From NCBI RefSeq assembly GCF_907164915.1, contig NC_061866.1:21926117-21990116 (forward strand): 64,000 nucleotides of DNA. Direction: 5' to 3'. Positions 23,714 through 33,739 of this stretch are shown piece by piece. This DNA comes from Impatiens glandulifera. Its lineage: Eukaryota > Streptophyta > Magnoliopsida > Ericales > Balsaminaceae. Each line of letters begins with the position of its first letter. The first letter of the stretch is position 1. The position numbers were made by a program, and so were the translations under genes. Under the pieces are notes generated by a model that saw only the letters and a program-made list of their open reading frames with translations, did no database searches and had not been told where the DNA came from.

Positions 23714-23891
23714 TGATAGAAAAATTAAGAAAGTTAATTTTCAAACCGGCCACATATTACAAGTTTTGAATATTTATTCTAAATAATCAAAAAGGGAGAA
23801 ATTGATAGAAAAATTAAGAAAGTTAATTTTCAAACCGGCCACATATTACAAGTTTTGAATATTTATTCTAAATAATCAAAAAGGGAGAAAT
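23714..23891 (+). repeat. Two 89-bp PPT + LTR-head tandem units
   Basis: Units 23714-23802 and 23803-23891 each begin TGATAGAAAAATTAAGAAAG (the LTR start), pass through AACCGGCCA and ATATTTATTCTAAATAATC (the pre-PPT region), and end AAAAAGGGAGAAAT (the PPT). The main LTR starts at 23892. The same unit stands once at the 5' end of A (18662-18750). Confidence 0.92.
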
Positions 23892-24254
23892 TGATAGAAA
23901 AATTAAGTAATTTAATTTTTGGAACCGGCCAAACGAACTAAATAGTTGTTAACTTTCATGTGCAGGTACAGATCAAAACCGCATGAACCGGTTGGGGCTT
24001 CATAAACCGGTTGCTGTTATACTTCAAAGAAACCTATTCCAAGTGATCAAGTTAAAGATCAGAGGAACCGGTTTTCACTTTCTCAAGCCACCGGTCATCA
24101 AAGACAAAAAGTTCACATGCCAGCCGGATCATACTGCATAAGAGACAAAACCGGAATATTCAAACTTCAAGAGTGACGTAACATGACGAAACAGACGTGT
24201 CTTGAAAGAATAAAAGAAGATCAGATCCGATCGGAAGCATGCGAGGAAAGCAAT
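23892..24254 (+). repeat. Element A 3' LTR, left part
   Basis: First 363 bp of A's 3' LTR, cut by insertion of element B. The last five bases GCAAT (24250-24254) are B's target duplication. It continues at 38122. Confidence 0.92.
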
Positions 24255-25472
24255 TGATAGAAAAATTAAGTAAGTTAATTTTGTGGAACCAGCCAGATGA
24301 ACTAAACAGTTGTTAACTTTCATGTGCAGATACAGACCAAAACTGTATGAACCGGTTGGGGCATCATAAAACCGGTTGCTGCTATACTTCAAAGAAATTA
24401 GTTCCAAGTGATCAAGTTAAAGATCAGAGGAACCGGTTTTCACTTTCTCAAGCGACCGGTCAGCAAAGACAAAAGATTACATACCAGCCGGATCATACTG
24501 CACAAGACATAAAACCGGAAGATTCAAACTTCAAGAGTGACGTACCATGACGAAAGAAACGTGTCTTGAAATAATAAAAGAAGATCAGATCCGATCGGAA
24601 GAATGCGAGTAAAGCAATGATGCTTTATTGATCTGAAGTTGACAACCTGAGGTGGATGTCCAACACGTGTCTAAATCTGAAAACCGATTATGTCATCTTC
24701 TGCTCAGAGCTGCCTGCATGACTGCCAAGTGTTGAGGAAGGTGAAGCGTGCAAGCAACCTCTCTGCACCGGCGTGATAACGATCAACCAATCCAAAGGAG
24801 AGAGAAGAAAATGACCGTTGGCTCTTCTCAGCTATAAAAGGAAGACGTAACGTCTTCATTAAATGCAGTTGTGAAGTTACAGATTACGAATCATAGAAGC
24901 ATTAAGTTAGAGAGATAAACTGTTACGATCAAAACCGGTGTGTCTAAAACCGGAAGCTTTCTGTATCGTGTTGTGTTAAGTTGTTGTATTACATCAAAGT
25001 GTGAGTTGGTGTAACCGGCGAGTAGCGAAGTTGGGCTCGACCGGCAGTGTTGTTGTAACTATAAAAGTTAGTGGAGATCCTTCTCATAACCTGAGAAGAA
25101 GGGGTGACGTATGAGAGTTTGCTCCGAACATCCATAAAAATCCTTGTCTCGTGTTCTTTCTTTCGCTTTCATTATTTACTTACTTAGCTTAATCTCAAAC
25201 CAAATTAATCATACTCCCTAAACCGGTCACTCATATCCATAAAACCGACTCCTTCTAAAACATCATCTAAAGTCGCTTACGTTGCTTCAACCTGAAATAG
25301 ACATTTCCGCCCTTGAACCCGGTTCAAGAGTCTGTGACAGTTTGTGTAGTGCTGAGAACGGTTATAGTCTCTAACCGGACTATCACCAAAGTGTTGTCTG
25401 TGTTGTGTAAGCGGCCACCCTTCTTGAAACCGGAAACACCCCGGTCCTCCAAGGGCGTCCCCGATCCTAACA
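24255..25472 (+). repeat. Element B 5' LTR
   Basis: TGATAGAAAAATTAAG to CCGATCCTAACA. TATAAAAG lies at 24833-24840 and the conserved hairpin/TGACGTA block at 25073-25140. ACCGGT palindromes recur in the first 250 bp. Confidence 0.93.
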
Positions 25473-25474
25473 AG

Positions 25475-25486
25475 TGGTATCAGAGC
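25475..25486 (+). other. Primer binding site of element B
   Basis: TGGTATCAGAGC, complementary to initiator tRNA-Met, two bases after the LTR. Confidence 0.92.
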
Positions 25487-25517
25487 GAGGTTCTTAGCAC
25501 TCAAGCAACCGAAGAAG

Positions 25518-27338
25518 ATGGGAAGCATGACCCACAACGACAAGCCGCCAATGCTAAACAGCGAAACGTTTAGAAGTTGGAAGAAACATATGTAACTACA
25601 TTTGATTACATTAGATGATGAGATGAGCCGAGTCCTGAAAGAGGGACCGATTAAGATCAACAAAGACGCAGACCTATGGACGAATGAAGATCGAAGACGG
25701 AGTAACCTAGACAATCATTGCATGAGACACATCTACAAGGCTATAGATGATAACACTTTGAACAAAATATCTGAGTGTGAAAATGCAAAAGAAGCCTGGG
25801 AAACGATCATTCAGATCCATGAGGGAAACGAAAGAACTAAGGAGAACAAAATCTTGGTGTCTACACAGAATATGAAAACATCAGGATGAAACCGGGGAAA
25901 AAAATGAAGGAATTTAGCAACCGGTTCACTAGTGTAGTCAACGAGCTTCAAACACTCGGAAAGAAGTATGACAACCGAGAAGTAATCATCAAGGCCTTAA
26001 GATCTCTGCCAAGCACATGGGATATCAAGACCATGGTGATGAGGGAATCAAGCACCCTTGGGCAGATGAAGTTGCATGATGTGTTCGAGGATCTAAAAAC
26101 CTACGAGTTCGAGATCAAGTCTCGGATCGAAGACGAAGCATCCACATCAACCGCAACCAGAGCTTTGGTTACATCGGTGGAACCGGCGGTCCAAGTATCA
26201 ACCGTTCCGGCTCCAGTCAAAAACACCGATCAAATCACTGAAGATGTGATGGCAATGCTAGCTCAGAAATTCGGGAAATTCATGAAGAAGAGCCAGCCAC
26301 CATCTAATAATGATTTTAATTATAACTATGTAGATAAATCAAACAAAAGATACTATAATTGTGATGGTTTTGGACATTTCAGGTCAGAGTGTAGAAAACC
26401 AAGGAGAGACGATAGAAAACCGAAAGGAAACTATCAAGGGAACAACTATCAAAGCAACCGGTATTAGGGAAACAACTACCAAGGAAACAACTACCGGGGA
26501 AACAACAACCAACGAAACGACTACCGGAGAAATAATGATCAACATGCTGACGAAGGAAAGGAGATTCAAAAGGCACTCATTGCATCCGACGGTGGAAGCG
26601 AGTGGGCATACTCCGATAACGAAGACGGTGAAGAGAAAGTAACCTGCTTCATGGCAAATGACGAAGAGGTATTTGATTTCTCTTCTGACGAGTTTACCAA
26701 AGAAGATTTGGTTTCTGCACTCAACCAAATGGTTGCTGAGTTCAGAAACATATCTGCATACATACCAACTCCGATAGAATCTAAAACCGAACAAATAAAT
26801 AATGTATATGATAAAACATGTGAAATCGAAATGTATGAATCGGATGAACTATTCTCCGATAATGAGAAGACAGTTCAACCGGTAACCGAAGCAGATGAAC
26901 GAGCAATGTACGTCACGACTGCGTGGGAGAGATCACGTCAAGCGGTAAAACAAATGTGTAACTATCTAAACCCTAAACCCTAAACCAAATAAACAAAATG
27001 AATCAAAACAATCTAACGGGATAAAACTCACGAAGAACAATCTTCCGTTTATAAAATTTGTCAAGAGTTCACAAACCGAAAATGACTTAAAACCGGAAGA
27101 AACACTTAAGTATGTAAGTCCTAATGAATCAGAAAAATGGCTTCATCCTGAGAGAAGGAAAGTCAACCGGAAACCGAATAAACCAAATCGACATCAAAGA
27201 AACTCATCACAACACAGGACATTCTTGAGCAACAGCCAAGAAGTTAAGCCAAATATTATAAAAACAGATACCGGGAAAGTGATCCGACTTATTCAAGTCT
27301 GGATCCCAAAGGGACTAATCAACCATGGACCCAACTGA
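25518..27338 (+). pseudogene. Element B gag, multiply broken
   Basis: Same protein as A gag, with at least five lesions: TAA at 25593 (Tyr codon in A), loss of one A near 25870 that shifts the frame, the first zinc-knuckle Cys changed to Tyr (YYNCDGFGHFRSEC), TAG at 26465 (Gln in A), and replacement of 38 bp by a telomere-like patch at 26966. The end at TGA 27336-27338 is in the same context as in A. It cannot make a functional capsid, so any mobility of B needs Gag from elsewhere. Confidence 0.9.
26966..26986. repeat. Interstitial telomere-like repeat (CCCTAAA) in gag
   Basis: Three consecutive CTAAACC units, the plant telomere repeat, stand between sequences that are joined in A by 38 bp of ordinary gag containing CACCCTAAG. 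D has the ordinary gag form too, so the patch is specific to B. Confidence 0.85.
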
Positions 27339-27369
27339 ATGTGGGTACTAAAAAGGTGTAAATAATTGT

Positions 27370-30300
27370 TTGCTGCAGGTTAGGAGGGGCAACCGGCTAA
27401 AGAATTCAGAATGGTACCTGGACAGTGGATGCTCAAGGCATATGACCGGAAACAAGGAGTTATTAACCGACATCAAGTATGAAACCGGAGCAATCATCAC
27501 ATTCGGGGACAACTCAAAAGGTAAAACCGTGGGCAAGGGTAAGATTGTCCATGGTAATCTATCTATAAGTAATGTACTCTTAGTAGAAGAACTGCGTTTT
27601 AACCTGTTAAGCATAAGTCAAATGTGTGATGTGGGTTACAAAGTTGAATTTCATAAAAACTCATGTTTAGTTAAAAACCAAGATAATGACATTTTGTTAA
27701 CCGGTAACCGAATGGGAAACATTTACAAAGTTGATTGGAAAACTGACTTTGAAAAACCTGTGTGTATGATAGCCAGAAATGATCCAAACTGGCTTTGGCA
27801 TAAACGGTTAAACCACTTGAATTTCAAAACGATTAACTTCATTTGTTCCAAGGAACTAGTTCACGGTTTTCCAAACGTTAAATTCTCAAAAGATAAAGTA
27901 TGTGCTGCATGTCAAATGGGCAAACAAGTAAAATCATCTTTCAAAAGCAAAGGAAATTATCAATCTGAACGATGCTTAGAACTCTTGCATATGGATCTGT
28001 TTGGTCCGGTCAAAGTAACTAGTTTAGGAGGCATGCATTATACTATGGTAGTTATTGATGATTATTCTAAATTTACGTGGGTTACTTTTCTAGCTTCTAA
28101 AAGTCAAGCAACTCCAAACCTGATTAAACTAATTTTGAGAATACAAAATGAAAAATCCATTCGAGTGAACAAAATCAGAAGTGATAGAGGAACTGAGTTT
28201 ATAAACAGTAATTTAACCACTTTTCTTGATGACTCCGGTATTAGACACGAGTTGTCTAGTGCTAGAACTCCTCAACAAAATGGCCTGGCTGAGAGAAGAA
28301 ACCGAACTCTCAAGGAAGCCGCAAGGTCAATGATAGCTGACTCGGGTATCGCTCAAAAGTTTTGGGCTGAAGCTATCAACACCGCTTGCTATACACAAAA
28401 TCGATCTTTAGTAACTAAACGGTTTTCTAAAACTCCTTTTGAAATTTACTTTGATCAAATTCCAAGTGTACGGTATTTTCGAATTTTTGGTAGCAAATGT
28501 TTTGTTCACAATAACGGCAAGAATTACTTGACCGCTTTTGATGCTAAATCCGATGAGGGAATAATGTTGGGATATCCAGCTGTGAGTAAAGCCTACAGAA
28601 TATACAATACTAGGACTTTAACAGTTGAAGAAACCGCACACGTTGTTTTCGATGAATCGGTTGAACGAAATACTGCACAACCCTTCGACCTTCACAACAG
28701 AATGGAAAATTTTAATATCTATTCTGATGATGAAGACGAGGTTCCGGTTTTTAGACGATTTGTCAAGGACCAAGCGGTTGATGCTGAACCTCAGCCTGAT
28801 CAAGCTGCTTTACCGTAGAAAGTTGACGCTTCAGTTTCTACTGAAGAAATCGGTCGGTCTGACTCTGTTCAACCTACCGATCAGTCTAACCTTGATCAGC
28901 CAACCGAAAGCTTGGTAGACACGTCTCGAATTAACCTCAGAAGGAACAAAAATCATCCTCTTGAACTAGTAATAGGTAACATATCCTCACCCGTCCGAAC
29001 TAGGCAACACAATTTGGATCACTATGAAAACTCAGCTTTCATATCACAAATTGAGCCGAAAAAGGTGGATGAAGCATTGTCAGATCTAGATTGGATCTTA
29101 GCAATGCAAGAGGAATTAAACGAGTTTGAGAGAAATAAAGTCTGGTACTTAGTCCCTAAACCGAAGAACAAACCGGTTACAGAAACACGATGGGTATTCA
29201 GAAATAAACTCAATGAAGACAGTTTAGTTACGAGGAACAAAGCCCGGTTAGTGGCTCAAGGCTATAAACAGGAAGAAGGCGTTGATTTTGAAGAATCATT
29301 TTCCACTGTAGCTAGACTTGAGGCTATTAGAATATTTTTGGCATATGCAGCTTTTAAAAACTTCAAAGTTTTTCAAATGGATCTTAAGAGTGCTTTTCTA
29401 AACGGTAAAGTAAACGAAGAGGTATATGTTAATCAACCTCCAGGTTTCAAAAATCCAGAACACGTAAATCATGTTTACCGGCTGAACAAAGCTCTTTACG
29501 GCCTAAAACAAGCTCCAAGAGCTTGGTATGACACATTGACACAATTTTTATTCGATCATAAATTCACAATAGGTTCGGTAGACAAAACACTTTTCAAATT
29601 TGAAAGAAAGGAACAAATCTTACTTGTTCAGATTTACGTTGATGATATTATATTCGGATCAACCGATCCAAAGTTATGTGACAAGTTTTCGAAAATGATG
29701 ACTGATAGATTTCAAATGAGTATGATGGGAGAATTGAGTTTCTTTCTAGGACTTCAGGTTAAGCAGATTGAAGCCGGAACCTTCATAAGCCAACCGAAGT
29801 ACACAGCCGAACTACTGAAGAAGTCTGGAATGGATACATGTGCCGAAGCGGCCACGCCGATGAGTCCTTCCGTAAAACTAGACAAAGATGATGATGGTCA
29901 AGCCGTTGACATCACAGCCTATCGAGGAATGATCGGATCATTGCTGTATCTAACAGCCAGCCGACCTGACATTCTGTTTGCGGTTGGAGTGTGCGGAAGA
30001 TTCCAAGCAAATCCAAAGCAATCTCATTATACGGCGGCTAAAAGAATCCTAAAATATCTGAAGGGAACTCAAGAAGTGGGACTTTGGTACCCAAAAGACT
30101 CGAGCTTCAACCTCATAAGCTACTCAGATGCCGATTACGCAGGATGTAAGATTGATAAAAAGAGCACAAGTGGAACCTGTCAGTTCCTAGGTGACCGGTT
30201 AGTCACTTGGAGCAGCAAGAAACAAACATCTGTTGCAACATCAACCGCAGGGGCAGAGTACATAGCGACTAGAAGCTGCTGTGCACAACTTCTCTGGATC

Positions 30301-30591
30301 CAACAGCAACTAAGGGATTTCGGGATAGAGGCCAAGGAATCTCCAATCTTTTGTGACAACACCAGCGCTATAACGATTACATACAATCCGGTGTTGCACT
30401 CAAGAACAAAGCATATTGATATCCGACACCATTTCATCCGGGAACACGTTCAGGAGAAACATATCCGGTTGGAATATGTCTCAACCGAGCAACAAGTAGC
30501 GGATATATTCACGAAACCGCTACAGGAAGCTAAGTTTTCTCACTTTCGAAATATCTTGGGACTTACTAATATTAGTCAACTCATATCTTGA
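27370..30591 (+). pseudogene. Element B pol polyprotein (one internal stop)
   Basis: Domains in order: retropepsin DSGCSRHMTG (residues 18-27), HHCC zinc-binding region (LWHKRLNHL ... CAACQMGK), integrase core with Asp of HMDLFGP, Asp of SDRGTEF and Glu of LAERRNRTLKE, then reverse transcriptase with [12 protein letters not shown] and the YVDD box at 29635-29646, and RNase H ([27 protein letters not shown]). A TAG at 28816-28818 lies in the variable linker between integrase and RT. The RNase H motif reads STAGAEY where D has STTEAEY, so a conserved acidic residue is lost. Frame is +1 to gag; a TAA at 27349 lies just upstream where A has CAA. Confidence 0.93.
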
Positions 30592-31200
30592 TTATGCTTG
30601 TATAAAACCGGGATATGTGTTTAGGGAGAAGCTCTCGCTTCTCAAACCATATTCAAATAGGCCATTGATAAATCAAAAATGCTAACCGGGAGGAAGTCTC
30701 CGGTTATGCCCGATTACTTCATAATTTCAAATCACATGTATATCTACTATACGGTTGAAATAACCAGGTCTAAGTGGATAAACTAAATCCAAAATTGAAC
30801 AAATGTTGACGAAAATCAACATTTCGTCATAATCGGAGCAAAAATATCCTACTAAAACCGGTTATGGAAAACCGTTTAGTACAAATGCATTCTGGTCTGA
30901 TGGAATGAACTTCTCCGGTTAACCTGGGATGACTGACTGAGTTTCCATGCATATTTTGAAAAATGAAGCCTGTAATAAATAAAAATAGTCTACCACAATC
31001 GAGATGACGACATGTGTCCATCATCACGAGAGGGAGACTCACATCTTGTTAATAGATATTTGTCATCATTAATATCTTGGTAATAATTAGATTTTGCCTT
31101 GGAAATAAACATTATTTACTTCAACAAGTTAAAGCCTATTAAATGACTGATGACATCATCAAGCATGCTTAAAACTCATTAATCTAGCCAAACCCTTGGC
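30592..31200. other. Spacer between pol and the accessory cassette
   Basis: Non-coding on both strands as far as I can see. A short hairpin AGAAGCTCTCGCTTCT lies soon after the pol stop, and AACCGGTT-like sites recur. It is long enough to hold a promoter for the first accessory ORF. Confidence 0.5.
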
Positions 31201-31208
31201 TATATAAA
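31201..31208 (+). promoter_or_regulatory. TATA box of accessory ORF 1 (element B)
   Basis: TATATAAA, 89 bp before the ATG at 31290. It would place a start site near 31235 and a leader of about 55 nt. Confidence 0.55.
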
Positions 31209-31289
31209 CCACCCATAAACCTTCACAAAACTTCACAAGATTACTATTCACAAGTATCATTCTTGAGATTAACCCTCTCTCTCAAGAAC

Positions 31290-32027
31290 ATGAACTCCAA
31301 CTCTCTAGCAAAGAAGATTCTATTGGCAGATTTTGATTCAATCTACCAATATGAAAATCACGAAGTCAAAGAAATGTTCTTAGCCGTAGAAAGAAGCGGG
31401 CTAAGAAGTTTCCTCGAGAACAGATTCATTCTCGACTACCTAGTAGTCGAAGAATTTTTCCAGACCGGAAAAGAAGTGCATCGAGATATAATCGTTGCAC
31501 AAGTCTACGGTCATAAGTTCTTATTCAGCGAGACGGATTTCGCTGTATACTACCGTTCGCCCAATGAAGGGGTAACCGACTTAACATACTCCCCGGTGAC
31601 CATGGAAGAGATGTGTCGCCGGTTCTCAGGATCTGACATCCCGGTTAAACCCTGGGGTGCTAAAAGCCAACTTTCTCATAAGTACCAGCTTCTATGTGAG
31701 ATTCTGGGAAAGTCCGTTTTGGGCAGAGAAAAAAGCTACTACTACACCCAAAGGCTTTTCGAGATGATGATTGCTGTAACGGTTGGGACACCGGTTAACT
31801 GGTCCTGGATCATCTTCAGCAACCTGAAGAAGATGATCCTCTCCAACAAAACCGGCTACGCTCCTCAGCTGAGCGGTTTTTGTGCAAGTCTGGACATTCA
31901 CTCCGGACCATTCGTAACTCTCCATCCAAGGCATGTGCTCACCAAGGAAAGAGTACAAGAGATGATCGACCGGTGGGAAGCAGTCAAGGCTAGAAGAAAT
32001 CAAGCGGCTGAGTCATCTAACGTCTAG
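31290..32027 (+). CDS. Accessory ORF 1 of element B (unknown function)
   Basis: 245 intact residues starting MNSNSLAKKILLADFDSI. Features shared with its paralogues: an N-terminal DF motif, SGLRSFL (about residues 42-48), VVEEFF, VYGHKFLFSETDFAVYY, and VNWSWIIFSNLKKM near residue 170. No signal peptide, membrane span or enzyme motif is apparent. Predicted soluble and mainly alpha-helical (inference). It has its own TATA box and a stop well before ORF 2. I recall many hypothetical proteins of this type in lamiid plants such as Dorcoceras, unnamed as a family; the V-G-x-x-h-x-h-S-E-x-x-F-A-x-x-F pattern also vaguely resembles plant transposon-protein domains. Function not known. Confidence 0.8.
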   Translation: MNSNSLAKKILLADFDSIYQYENHEVKEMFLAVERSGLRSFLENRFILDYLVVEEFFQTGKEVHRDIIVAQVYGHKFLFSETDFAVYYRSPNEGVTDLTYSPVTMEEMCRRFSGSDIPVKPWGAKSQLSHKYQLLCEILGKSVLGREKSYYYTQRLFEMMIAVTVGTPVNWSWIIFSNLKKMILSNKTGYAPQLSGFCASLDIHSGPFVTLHPRHVLTKERVQEMIDRWEAVKARRNQAAESSNV

Positions 32028-32358
32028 CCTGTTTCTGTCCCCTGTCCTATCTTATTTCTTTTCCAAAACCGGTAATTTTGTTGTACTACCGGTTTTGCAC
32101 CTCAATTAATGAAGCATATTTCCTTCCTCTTTTATCCAAAATCTAAAGTCATAATTGCTCAAAACATTTAATGTGCCGTATCAAAATAAAATCAGATCAC
32201 TCTTGGAAACAGAAATATTATTTCTCAATAAGCATGCCTGACGTGATTCGACAAGACATGTCTTTATTCCCTTGAAAAATCACAAAGTCATTAATGACTA
32301 GACATAAACGGCTAGATTTTTCAAAAATCCTCATTAAATGCTCTCAACCGTTCCAAGC

Positions 32359-32366
32359 TATAAAAA
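32359..32366 (+). promoter_or_regulatory. TATA box of accessory ORF 2 (element B)
   Basis: TATAAAAA, 111 bp before the ATG at 32470, in the context CCGTTCCAAGC-TATAAAAA that echoes the LTR promoter. Confidence 0.55.
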
Positions 32367-32469
32367 GGGGTTCATTCCTCCATTTTCAAAACACGCTTCC
32401 AGCAATCCTTCTCTCTAAAACTTGAAAGTTCAGAAAATCCTTCCAAACCCTCCCTCACTCCTCCGCATA

Positions 32470-33231
32470 ATGTCGGCCGAACTCAGAAATACCCTTATTG
32501 TCGATTTCGAAGACATCAAAGATAGTGCATACTATGAATGTATTTTTCAGCATATCATAGAATCGGGGCTCCAAGGTTTTCTTAAAGGTTCAGACACTAT
32601 CCTCGTGGAGGAGGTGTGTGAATTTTTCAACAACGGTCATGTTCTAGATGATGGCAGCATCCGCACCATCGTCGATAGTCAATTTCTTCGGTTTACCGAA
32701 GAAGAATTTGCCAACTTCTTTCACCTTCCAACCGAAGGTTTTTCGGAGTTTCCAACGCCGTTCCTACCGGCTAAGGAAGACTTCTTCCAGATCTTCTCTT
32801 CTTCCAACGCTCCGATCAAGGACTTTGGGAAGAAAGAAACCCTCGCTCCTCACTACCAAGTCTTGCATGACTTGGTTCAAAGGTCTATCATGGGCCGAAT
32901 GCCCAACCAGAACTACAACCGAGAGGCGTTCGACATCATGATAGCCATCATTCGAAACTCGTCGATCAACTGGGCAACCTACCTATTCAACAAATTGAAG
33001 CAGCTCATGACCGCTGCAAGGGGAAGGACCAGTTTTGCTCCTCAAATCACCCGGTTTCTGATGTCTAAGCGCCGCAACCTTGGAACCGGTGTTCCGGTTG
33101 GACCGTCCAACACTATCACCATGCTCATGATGTACAGGTGGATATCAAGGATTGAGGAACGGTCACCCGAAAACACCGTGGAAAAGTGGTACGAGAGGAT
33201 GGTGGAAGGGGAATGGTTCAAAGAAGACTAA
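32470..33231 (+). CDS. Accessory ORF 2 of element B (unknown function)
   Basis: 253 intact residues starting MSAELRNTLIVDFEDI. Paralogue of ORFs 1 and 3: SGLQGFL, VCEFFNNG, FLRFTEEEFANFFHLPTEG, LAPHYQVLHDLVQRSIMG and INWATYLFNKLKQLM occur in the same order and spacing. Identity with ORF 1 is low, so the duplication is old. The last 40 residues are basic/acidic and end WFKED. No catalytic motif recognised. The start was chosen at MSAEL because it aligns with the paralogues; the frame is open a little further upstream. Confidence 0.8.
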   Translation: MSAELRNTLIVDFEDIKDSAYYECIFQHIIESGLQGFLKGSDTILVEEVCEFFNNGHVLDDGSIRTIVDSQFLRFTEEEFANFFHLPTEGFSEFPTPFLPAKEDFFQIFSSSNAPIKDFGKKETLAPHYQVLHDLVQRSIMGRMPNQNYNREAFDIMIAIIRNSSINWATYLFNKLKQLMTAARGRTSFAPQITRFLMSKRRNLGTGVPVGPSNTITMLMMYRWISRIEERSPENTVEKWYERMVEGEWFKED

Positions 33232-33618
33232 GTTATCTGTCTTCCCTTTTTCCGGTTCTTGGTCATTTTGTTGTACGACCAAAACCGCTCAATGTTCACC
33301 ATTTCCTTTTATTTATGAAATATTTAATTTTCAAAGTCTTCGGCTTTCATTCATATCTCTCTTTCCGGTCTCTAAACTTATACACAAAACTTAAGATTAA
33401 CCTAAAACTTCCGGTTAACAAGTCTTCAAGTAAAACCGGAACGTCGAGCAAAACGAAAATTTGAAAATTTAACCGCCCACGGTTTTACCTCCCAAATTTA
33501 CCGCCCATGGGTTTTCCGCATTTACCGCCGAAAGTTACTGCAGTAACTTTTTGGAGGAAAACTGGCGCCAAAAAACATCAAGCGACGGTTCATCTTCTAA
33601 CCGTTCGGAACCGTCATC

Positions 33619-33626
33619 TATATAAA
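33619..33626 (+). promoter_or_regulatory. TATA box of accessory ORF 3 (element B)
   Basis: TATATAAA, 121 bp before the ATG at 33740. Confidence 0.55.
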
Positions 33627-33739
33627 GTCTACTCATCTCATTCGACACTTGTGCTTTCTCTCTCTAAAAATTTCCAGATCTTCAAAGGCTCTCTTATCTC
33701 CAAACATCATCGTTCTTTATCCTCTCTTCTCAAACTACC

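Noticed and set aside
31692..32003. Minus-strand frame across accessory ORF 1
   Set aside because: Antisense shadow of the conserved plus-strand ORF.
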